Source: Ryuthela nishihirai (lineage: Eukaryota > Arthropoda > Arachnida > Araneae > Heptathelidae). Taken from it: DNA of 64,000 nucleotides. The position numbers and the translations under genes were made by a program. A model generated the notes under the pieces. That model searched no databases. It was not told where the DNA came from and worked only from the letters and a program-made list of their open reading frames with translations. Below, one piece after another: positions 23,501-35,500 of this stretch; positions within the stretch are counted from its first letter, which is position 1, and every line of letters starts with the position of its first letter. The DNA lies in contig JAWZYU010000034.1 of assembly GCA_038380435.1 (NCBI GenBank), positions 22,423,404 through 22,487,403 on the forward strand, read 5' to 3'.

Positions 23501-26500
23501 CCTGCTATTACACAATTTCCAGTTTAAGCTATAGGAGTTAGAGGTACCGCATTATATCAGCTCCATCTGCCAAGGAGTTGGTAGCATCTGAAGATATCAG
23601 CAAAGCAGGCCAACGAAATGCATTATGCCAAAGAATATATGTCAAATGTGTAAAGCAGCAGAAGATGACCCTCTTCCACCATCACAGTTAAAGCTGGAAG
23701 AACATATCCACTGCGACTGAGCTTCATAGCATGCCACCCTGCAGCACACATAGAAAAACAATGCTGACCTGCAAAACAGATGAACATTCTGTGCTTCAAC
23801 AGACGGTGCCAACGACCACCCAGCAATGCTATCGGGGTGGTGTACCAATGACTGACTAGACATTACAGCAACTGAGTGTAAACCACGGCAGCAACTTAGG
23901 TAAGTGCACCAGCCAAGGATTATTCTCCTGTAGCGGTAAATATACCTAAGCTTTTAACTGCACAACACCTATAACCATTGTAGATTATAACCATTGAATT
24001 GTTTAGCATATCTAGCTGCTGTAACACAGGAGACTTAAATGTTGGGAGAACAGTGATAATTGTCAAATAAATCAGTTATTTATCTCTCACTGTGTTCACT
24101 CGTAAAGATTTAAAGCATTAAAATTGCTGATGAAGCCATACAGTTATTATACATTTACATACAATTTACTTTGGCCTTATGAATTCCATTTTAGTCCATA
24201 ATTCAATTCTGTGTTGTCCATAATATTAAACAATTCAACTGGGGTGCCACAAAATATGATGCATTTGTTTAGGATGACTTATGTAAAAAAAATAGTTGAA
24301 AACCACTAGCTTAATCAGTAGTAAGACTTTCAACCACTAAATGGCAAAATGGCATGGTCTGGACAATGCATTTGACTTAAATTACTGTTGAAACTTCAGA
24401 AAATTATTTTAAATTTTCCAAGTGTTATAGATTTTTTTATATTAGGTATTAAGTGAAGTGGAATAGAGTTTAATTATATTCACTGCTGCTCAAAATTAAA
24501 AAATGTCATATTTTGAAGAGTACATAAGATAATAACTTGTAATGTGTACATACAAATTTTGAAATTCAAAAGAAAATAATGCTAGATTTAACTGATGCAG
24601 CCACAAGCATATAGATTAAGGTTCTGTAAAAGAGTGCATGGCTGCAGTCATCACTTATTTCTGTTCCAGCTAGCCTGGCATTAACTTGGGTTACCCAAAT
24701 CAATGCAGTCACAAAAGTTTATATGGAGGATGATTACATACAGTGGAGTGATAATTATAATGGAAATAGGTTAATTCCAGAACTAGGTATCCAGACTGTA
24801 AATGTACCATAAAATGTCCTCTCAAGTGTATGTGTCTTACCTATTGCCTAGATTGGCTGGAAGCATGATGAAACTTATAAAAGATAGGGCTCTGGGAATT
24901 GTGCTATATGTTGTTATCAACACTAATAAAATAAATTTAGTTAGCAAAACCTACAATATTTTGGCATTAGCATACAAATATCCATTTAAACAATAATTGG
25001 CAATTTCAGAGTTACCTATAGATGTTTTAATGCCTATAAATCAATAATGGAATATCCATTTACTTCATCAACAAACCAAGTCGCATGTGAAATAACTTTT
25101 TCAGCTTTGAAAAAGTTATTTTACATGCAACTTGATTTGTTGATGAAGTAAATGGATATTCCATTATTGATTAAAAAAATTAAACATTATTTATTATTAT
25201 TAAAAACAAAAACTGTAGTAAGTCCAGTTTTTCTATTGATGAATCTGTTTCATAAATTTTACATTTATTTTTGAAATGATTTAATTATATATATTTTAGG
25301 TTGTAAACCAATACTGTTCTATTTGTTATGCCGACATGCTACTAGATATCCAGATAGAGAAGATATTGAACTAATGCTACAGCGTCTTCCACTATTGAAG
25401 CAGTTAATTGTAAATGCTTCACATTCTGGGAAAGGTAAATAAAAAATTAAGTGATAAAACTTGAAATTATAAAGTGTATGTTATTAAAGTTAAATTGAAA
25501 TGAAATTGTCAAGTATACTAGAATAGCTTGTAATATCTTTAGTATTTAGTGGTACTAGATTTTGAAAAAGGGGAGGTGAATTTGCAGTAAACTACCAGAA
25601 GTTTTCACCATAATCATTACTTTTTCTTAAATTTAATATTTGCATCATTTTCATTAAAGAGAACCACTATCATGACCTATAACTACATTTTATTTACATC
25701 TGCAATCAATAAAAAAGAAACTTTTGCAGTTTTTCTTGTTTGCATAATGTGCCAATCCAACATGTATTTTTTTTTGCACTAAATTTCTAGTTTTCACTTG
25801 TAATTAGCCTATACATATTTCTTATTTCTTGTAATTGTGTTTAGAGGCTCATATTTTCAAAGGTGAATTTTTGAAAATTCTCTTCAAAAGTGTGCTTTTA
25901 AAAAAAAACAACAGCTACTGAGATTATCCTTTGTAGGGCAAAAAAACCTTTGCAGGCTCTAAAAGAATGAAAATATCAAATTAATTTTGTAAAGATTAAA
26001 AATTTATAACTATAATTAAATTAAAATTTTATAACTACAAGGACACTTCTGAAATCCCATAAAAAGACTTGATTTGCTCAGTCAGTAGTGTGCCGGGTTT
26101 GAGCTTAATATGTGTTACAGTTTTCTTCCTTAACTCCTGCTCTGCTCTTGGTGAGGAAGTGAAAAACAATGTACTTAGAAAGGCGCACCATCCATAAGAT
26201 AGAATATTAAACCATGACTCCAATATGCAGGGATGTATTATAGCCTGAGTTGCTAATGCACCATAAAACTCGCAACAAACAGCCTCATATGCAGAAGAGC
26301 CATACACTATATATGTTAAAGAACATAACAAATGGTGTTGACAGGTTTTTTTTTTTCAGACTCTTCCTGCAGTAGTTATAAAAAATCTTGCATCTCTCAA
26401 ATTTTAAAATGAAAATTTTACTGAGCAATCAATGTGCAATTGAAAGGAAATTTAATGTAAATTTTAGATATACAACATACCTACCTTTGCATGCATTCAC

Positions 26501-29500
26501 ACATATAAATAAAAAGAACAATTTTTTCCCTGTTTTATACACATTAAAAGAGAGTATGCAATGAAAATAATGATGCTATCTTCAAAGGAGAAAGTTTATG
26601 CTCTTTTTCTTTGGAAATATTATACTGTTGTAATTTACCTAGCTTTGAAAATAAGCTGCACCAAAAAATTCACTAGCCATTGGCAAGTGAACAAGTGATT
26701 TTAATGAGCCATGCATAGAGATAGACAGGTGTATACTGTTTGGTATAACCTCTGTTGTCATGTTGTCTAGCTGTTTCCACTGTTTTATATCAGCCCAGCT
26801 ATCATACCAAAGCTCGTATGAGCTATTTTACACATTTATTAAGCTCTTTGTAATGCTTTCTGTTACGACTAGTAGGGTGTTACTGTTTGGTATAACCTCT
26901 GTTGTCATGTTGTCTAGCTGTTTCCACTGTTTTTGTTGCGCATACTGTTTGGTATAACCTCTGTTGTCATGTTGTCTAGCTGTTTCCACTGTTTTATATC
27001 AGCCCAGCTATCATACCAAAGCTCGTATGAGCTATTTTACACGTTTATTAAGCTCTTTGTAATGCTTTCTGTTACGACTAGTAGGGTGTTGATTCAAATC
27101 ATCATAAATAAGTCCTATAGCCTTTATGTTACGATAAGGCTGTTCAAAAGAAGTAGCTTCAGTATTAAAGGTTATCTCTTATCCTTAGAACAATTTTTTA
27201 AGCTTCAGTTGCAAGACACTTTTAACAAGATGTTTTAACAAGATAATGGTCAGACCCAATTTTGACTCTCTTTTTAGCCAAATGGTTAGCATGCCTGGCT
27301 ACTCATGAAAAGGGACCTGGGTTTGAGCCCTGGATAAGGCATGGATGTTGTTATTCAGATGAAGTCCCGCTATCCTCACAGGCCTACTACTATGGCATAT
27401 AAACTGACAGGCTCCTGCCAGACCTCTGTGGCAAGCAGCTGCTGTGATGCCCCATCGTTCACTTTTGCTTTACCTTAACCAGTTTTGTTTAATTTACGTT
27501 ATATTTATCATTTTGGGGATTTTTATTTCCTTTTTGGCATCACAGCACTCACATCCAAGAGTAAAGGAGTTGCGCATGCGCAACTCCGATCTTCCGACTG
27601 TCCCGCTAAAACGCGTGCCAAGGACACGCCCCCTCTTGCATCATAGCTTGCGTCGTTCGTCATAATATGTAAATGTCTTTCCCGGCATGCGCCGGCTATT
27701 GTCAAAAACCGGTGACCTGCGAGTCACAGAGGGGAGTTGGTGCAGAAGCACTAAGCACAGTGCGTGTAGCACAGGAGTTGGAATTGTGTCTTCTTCATTG
27801 ATGTCTTGGTGAGTTGAACTATTTTGGAAATAAATCTGTTTTGTTATTTTAAAACCTTTTGAGTCTGTGCAGTTTTTTTCTCTCGAGCAATGCGAATTAA
27901 GGATTTTTGAATTATATTTAAATTTACTTGACAATCATTTTGATTCTTACTCATTAACGCTCGCTGGTATTTGAACCCTAAATCAACTTATTCTACTTTT
28001 GGCAATTTGTTAATTATTGCCTGGCGCCTGTCTAAGCTATCCGGAGCATAAAACTTTAAGTATTTTGCATTTGTTTGGAGCATTACACTGCTTGAGGAGA
28101 TATTTATTTTTTATGGCATGCTGTTCCTAGCAAAGCTAGCCCATTTGTCATTAATATATAATGTTGCTATGTAACCTATCGGGTGAAATCCAAGTATATT
28201 TATAAATATTCTAGTGTTTGCATTAAGTTGTGTATATTAAGTGTAAGTTATTCTTGAACCATTAAGTTCACTTACATTTAAGAGACATTCCCCGCTGCTA
28301 TTACAAATAGGGGATGGGTGGGGTGAGGAGCTCGGTCAGTAGCATGCCAGGCTCATAGTCTGCAGTTCCCAGTTCGAGTCCTGTCTGTGTCAGCATTGAG
28401 ATAGATCTTCACAAAACTTCCTGCCCTGCACTCAATCAGTAGGGGGGAACACCAATGGACATGGAAAAACTACCGTGTTTCGGATGGAACATTAAGATGT
28501 GGCTCCTTGTGCAGGAGAGTCATACCCTGTGCATGTTAAAGAACACTTTGGATGGCCTGACAGTAGGCTACCATCTGTCTCCCAACAGCTGTCTAGTGGG
28601 TCCCCTCCCCCCAACTTTCTCTGAGCCCTCAGGAATCCATGTGACTTGGCCATTTAGCCCATTGTGTGCAAAAAAAGGGCCACTCATAGGTAAAACAACC
28701 CAATTTATATATTCAACAAAATTGCTGGTGCCTTATCTTCCTTTGAAGTGAATGCGTATTCAGTGAATGATTGCACCATTGACATGTTTTAGGTTTATTT
28801 TCTCCTTTTTAGGGCACATGTAGGACAATAGGTATTTTTTAAATTTTTTGATTTCCCTTGATTTTCTTAAAATTGGTTGGATAATTTTTTTAGCAACCAC
28901 TGCATTTCTTTATATATATAATATATACAGCTTAACATGAATCATAAATGATAGTTACAAATGTTTAGCATTATATTGTTACGATTTGCTTCTAAGAAAA
29001 AGCTGTTGTGTTCCACTGTGGTACAAATGGACTCGTGGGGTTTAGAAGTTTGCCTTATTTACAGAGGTAAGAATGAGAGGCCCTAATGTGCTTTCCCTGT
29101 CCAAGGCTGTGATGCTGCTGCAGGAGGGTGGTGGCCATATTATTGCTTCCAAAACAAATCTGCTACCACAATCAAGCTTACTTTTCGCATGCTTGGCTCA
29201 CTTTTACTATTATGTTTACTGCTTCTAGTTTTTACTATTATACTCTCTACTTCTACTATTAATTTTATATCTCAAAAAAAGTGCATTTATAGTATTTCAA
29301 TTTAATATATATTTTTTTTTCAGCAATGAATATCCCCATATCGAATAGCTGTAGCAGAGTACTACTGTATATATCCTTTCCGTTACATAAATATTACTTT
29401 GATTACCACAGAAATTTCATACAAATGGTTAAATTTTAATGAATGGGGAACAATAACAAAAGTAACAATTACGTGCTTTTTTATTTTATTAATATGTCAC

Positions 29501-32500
29501 CAATAATAGTTGAAAAATTTTTGCTTTCAATATTGATAACCAGTACATAACAAATACATATAAATATGCATTATATAGGGGCTCATGCCCCCCCCCCTCC
29601 ACTTTTGAGCAGGCTAATAAAGGTAACGGAGGCAAAAAAATGTAAACTTGTGCATATTTCATGATTTTTTCAAGAACTTCTTTTTCATAGTCTTTTTTTT
29701 TTAAGACAAAATAGAGGGGAAAAGATTACACTGTACCCCCCTTGTTTTACTTTATTTTGGCTCATTTATAACCCCCCCCCCCCTTTTTTTTTTTTCAATT
29801 ACAAGCCTGGTAATATAAATAATAAAAAAAAATAAATACCCCCTCAAGCAGCTGCTTGCCACAGAGGTCTGACAGGAGCCTGTCAGTTTATATGCCTCAG
29901 TAGAAGATCGAGAGGATGGCAGGACCTCAGCAGAAAACAACACGAACATCCATGCCTTACCCGGGGCTCGAACCCAGGTCCCGTAGATCAAGTAGCCAAG
30001 CGCGCTAACCACTCGGCCACAGGACGGCAATATATAATAGCAGAATTAAAATATCAAAATAACAAATGCAACATGCTAACTGTTTCTTATGTTAACTAAC
30101 ATTAAATAATTTTTTTCTTATTAAAAAAAAATGAATTTAACGAGTAAAATTAAAACCAATAATTGGTGGAGACATAAAACATATCTGCATTACATGCAAC
30201 AATATATGTTTTCCTCCAATCGTCCCTATTAAAGGGGAAACAAACTGAAAAACGTTAAACAACTATGAGACACTGTTTAAAAAAAATTGATCTTGCTGAA
30301 ATTTTAATTTTTAGGTTCCAACTGTGCCAACTTTGAGATTATCTCCTCAAAAATCTCACCCTACTCTTGATGAGAAAGGGATCACTGATAGCCATGAAAA
30401 GGCTGCTGTCCATCATATGGGATGTTGAGACATGTATGATGTATCTATTGAGTGTTATAATTCAAACATAAATTTCTTGTTTCCTTAAATTACAAATATT
30501 AGAAATTGAGCATTTGTTAAATAGATCTGTGATGTTCACCATAGTCAGCATGTTTATAAGTAGAATTTATGTACTGTTGTGGGGGGGGGGGGCTCAGTCA
30601 ATAGTGCACCAGGCCTGTCTACAGCTCTCAGGTTCAATTCCCAGCTGGGCCAGTGTTGATATTTATCTCCACAAAACTTTCTGCCTGCCCATGATCAGTA
30701 GGAGACACCGATGGGCCTGGAAAGGCCACTGTCTGTCGGATGGGCCACCCCATGTATGGGAGTCCATACCCTGTGCGCATTAAAGAACATGCTGGATGGC
30801 CTTGATGGGAGGCTACCATCTGTCTCCCAACAGCTGTTCCAGTAGGTCCCCTCCCCCAACCTTCTCTAAGCCTTTCATGGTCCTTGTGACTTGGCCATTT
30901 AGCCCATTGTGAGCAGAAAAGTGCCACTCAGAGGTAAACAACCCAACCCTATGCACAGTTGAAGATGCTGCTACAAAAGGTTAAATTTATAAGAAATTAT
31001 AATTATGGTATTAATATATTATGTGATGAACATAAAATTTTTCAATGGTTATTTTCCTGTTTCCCTTCTTGTGTTATTAAGATTATTTGGTAAAATTTTA
31101 TTGACAGTTGCTATTTGCCAAGAAGATTTGAATGATTTTGAATCATGGAGTCCAAAGTTAAATCCCGATGATGATAATAAACTCAGTACTAGTGGAGAAA
31201 CTGAAGCTATTGAATTAGGTATATTGAAATATTTGACTGATATATGTATATTTTTACATTGAAATATAATTCTTGTTAAAGAAACCATAGCAAATATTTA
31301 TAACATATGTACACTGAGCTGACTTTGCATTAGCAACAACTTACCTAATACTTCATGGAGCCCCTTTTTGCCCTGTAATACAGCCTGCACATATCAGGGC
31401 ATGAACTCCACAAAGTGTTGCAATGTGTCCTGTGGTAGTGCTATCCATTCATTCCACAATGTGCCAGGTGAAAGGTTGGAGCATTGAATTGCCTTTTCCA
31501 GTAGGTCCCAAACATGCTCAATTGTGTTGAGATCTGGCAAGTTGGGTGGCTATGGGAGGATGGAGAATTCATTGTCATGTTCCTGAAATCAGTTTGCAAC
31601 TTGTCAGGCTGTGTGACATAGCATGTCATCTTGTTGACAGACACTGGAGTTGTCTGGATGCACTGCTATTATGAAGAGGCATACTTGGTCAGCAACGATA
31701 GAAAGGTTCCATTGATTCTTGGACCCAGGGGATGCCATGAAAACAGTTGCATGCTCCAAATGTGAACATGCGTGATGAAGTTGGAAATGCTATTCATCTG
31801 ACCAGATGACAGATTTCTACATGTCAATTCTAGTGTTGGTGCTGATGTAGCAATGCAAGTTATAGTTTCTTGTGTCTCACAGTGAGCATGGGTACCTGGT
31901 GACTGCCATTGACTATCATAGGTTCATAAGAGTTAATATCTGGCACATTGTCCATGTGGATATTGGTATTGCCATTTGAACATTGTACTGGGTGGTTAGC
32001 TGGGAAACACATTGCTCATCATAGCTGTCCCACATGTGACCTTGGCTGGTTATTTAATCACTGTTGATCCAGTCACAGTAGATTTGTGACACCACAGAAT
32101 AAGAGCAATTCACATTGGTGGTGTTGTCAAGATGCTCCCACAATCATATCGCTTTTGAAGTTGGAAAGATCAAGACATTGACCATTATTCCTTAAAGGGA
32201 TGCAGAAACTGACTGCCTTGTTTGCGCAAAATATACAGTTGTATATTGGCCATTCCCAACCTTCAGTTATTACCAGTGCCACAGGTCGGTACTTTCCTAA
32301 CAAGGGTATGTTGCTAAAGCAATGTCAATCCATTGTGTATATATGGTCACATAAATAAGCTTTGTTTTCAGTTTCTTGAATTTTCAAGTTTATAGAAGCA
32401 TTTTTATGTTGGGTTATTTCATGTCAAATTAATTAAAGCTGTGGAAAAGTTCAAAAACACACATTCAATTATATTTGGCATATGTCAGTAGATACCAGAT

Positions 32501-35500
32501 GTGCAATTGCCCAAAATATTTAGAATCAAGAAAATTTTTGTAAGGAGTTAGTCATTTAACTTAAGGGCAAAATATACAAATTTGTGATTGTGACTTAAAG
32601 TTTTTTATTTTTTCTTTGCTTCTATGGTAGATGAGAACACCAAATTTGTGTTCTAAGAAGATTTTGATTACAAATTCAATAAAAGGAATCATATTTACAA
32701 AATGTATTTATAGGTTTTTAAAAAATTTAAACTGAAAATTTTAAATTGTGAAACAAAGGTGATGTGATCCTGCAGACAAACTAGAAGAATACAAAACACC
32801 TTTGGTGCATATGAGAATCTCGTTTTCAAAGAGAATTAAGTTTTTCCTTTACCTACTGTTTCATTCCTTAAAAATCTTAATTTGAGCTGGCAGATGATTG
32901 GAAAAATGCAAATAGGATTTTACTAGTGATTATAGAACATAAAAGTATTCAGCTTTTAATTCTTAAATTTAAAAAGTTGCATTTCCCATACTTTTCCCAG
33001 AAAGGTGGATTGATTATTGCTGTCATTGGAATACCTCTTAAAAACTACCATTAATTTTTCAAATTTCTATACTATTATTTGTAGATAACAACTCTGCTGT
33101 TTCGTATTTAGCAATCTGTAAAGATATATATATATTAAAATTACTCAATATTTGAAAAATGTTAATTATAATATTTCTTTAGTACCAGTCAAACTAAAAA
33201 AGAGTTTTCTAATTATCATTTTCATTGTTTCCAGTCAAAATTTCATTTCGTTCACATTCCACCACCAAAATTTAATATTTCTGTCATTAATACATTGTTG
33301 CAATATTCATTTGAAATTTTCAATCTTTTTCACTGTTAAAGGGTGCAATTACAGTGTTTGAAAGATTCTGAAGTTTTAAAAAATGCAGAACCATCTACAC
33401 TCAGTAATTCAGAACCTCCATTACTGGAGCAGTGTTCTGTTCCAGGGATATGATAGCATTAAATATCCAGAACAGTGTTCCAGTTCAATAATTTGGAAAC
33501 ACAGGTATCAGAACAATATTCCAGTTTAATTTGAGCAACACTTTTGTTAATTGCTTATTCTGTTCAAAAAGTAATTCTTTGCCTCTGCCCCAAAGATTTC
33601 CATTACTTTCTCATGTGTTAGTGCCCCAACATTTTAAGAAGCAGAATGATACTTAACTCTTTGCAAAATGAGTCTCTCACAAGTCATTTACATCCAAATA
33701 TTATATGTTTCACATTCAGTATTTTTCATCAATCTTGTGTTAGTACTATACATGTATGTTTTTTTTTTTCATTTGTACCAATTTTTCCTGCTTAATCATT
33801 ATGTTTAGTTCTTAGTTAAGTTTTTGCATTTTAATAATAGCTCAGTTTTTATTTAATAGTAGTATTCAGTTACAATCTGTCTGATTAGTACAAATTGAAA
33901 CTTTGTTTTCAAAAACTTTATTAGCACAACGCTACAAAGCGAGATTTCCTTCTATTTTGGAAAAACCATATTCCCCAGAAGATTTTGTATTTGCATACAC
34001 CAGTAGAGAACGAACTCGCAGTACTGGAGAAAAATTTGCTGAGGGACTCTTTGGTAAAGATGGTAAGCCTGTTCTTTATCTCACCACAACTGAATTTTAA
34101 CAAATTTAGATTTTTCTTATTAATGGTATACAAGGGCTGTTCGGAAAGTAATGGCAAACATATATAGTACTCATTTACCACTTTATTTCCATGTAAAATT
34201 TACATTCCATATCCTCAGTAATCACCAGCTAGGTTAACAACTTATTCCAGATTTGTAGAAGCTAGCAAATGCCATCAGTAGATCTGTTTCTGTTGATCAC
34301 TGCAATGGACTGTCCTTTGGCTCATAACACCTCAGACTGTGAAACCATTGTCCTCTGAGTGGTTCCCTCACATTAGGAAACAGGTCAAAGTCACAAGGAC
34401 TCATGTTTAGGGATATGTTCAAAGGTTTCCCATCACCACCTTGCCAAAAGCTCCTTCACAGGTTGGGCCACATGACAACTGACATTGTCATGAATGAGAA
34501 GTGGTAAATTTCCTATGAAGTGTTGACCCTTCTGTTGTACAGTCAGAAGCAGATGATGCACAAGAAACCATTGGTAGTACTCCCCATTCACAGTTTGCCC
34601 TGTGGCATTGCATAATGGAGGAGAACACCATTGATGTCGTGACAATCTTACATTGCTGGATTCTTGCTACATTTTTTTTCAGCTATAAAAACCCTGGATG
34701 GTGGCATTCATTGGACTGCAATTTCAGCTCACACCCATGCCCATGTTTTGTCAATGACATGACAAAGAAATGCTCTAGTTAAAACCCCAAACAACAAAAC
34801 TGACAAAAAAATGCATCACTCTCATTGTGATACTGTTCCAGATAAAGGTTTGTAATGACACATCTATGCCACTTTTGCACCTCTGTGTGATGGTGCGGGA
34901 TTCACCATGCTGCAATTTTGTCACATGCCCAGGATGTCCTTCAGAATTGTGCAAGATTTGGTTGTCGGAGTTAGATCTGTCGATTCTTGTTCTAACATGT
35001 TCAGGCCAGAAACTTTTGGACCTTACTACATATATAAATTATGTGTGTTATGATTAAGATTCAACTCGTGGCCACATTGTAAAAATTATATTTTGTCCTC
35101 AATTATAATCCAGGTTCTCATAAAAAATAAAATATATTAATTATTCTCAAAAATAATTAAGAACTGGTAAATATGAAAAATAATACAGTACCTAAAGTTT
35201 TTTCAAGAAATCAAGCAAGTAATCCAACCAACCATGAAACATTATAGAGCAGTGCAAGGCAACAAATTGTCTAATCTTCTAAAAGATTTTAGGTACTGTA
35301 TCATTTCATGTGTTTACTAATAATATACACTGAATATGTCCACCTGAATTATTAGCCCCATTTAATACTGTGCAGGGCTTTCTCAGATTCGAGTAATTAC
35401 CTCAACATGGCATGAATGCTATTAGGTTATGATACACCTCTGGAGTTCAGCCAAGTTAACTGTAAATCACTTCATGGTTGTGTAACAATGACAATCATTA

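Larger units (their letters stand above)
27270..28115 (+). repeat. SINE-A copy split by solo LTR
   Basis: The head and body lie at 27270-27442 and the last bases (CTGCTTGAGGAGATATTTATT) at 28088-28115. The LTR at 27443-28087 sits exactly inside the family's GCAGCTGCTTGAGG segment. Confidence 0.9.

Noticed and set aside
27970..28040. TGGCGCC as primer-binding site next to an LTR
   Set aside because: The same segment lies inside the second LTR copy too; the true LTR ends (ATTACA) with target duplications are farther out.
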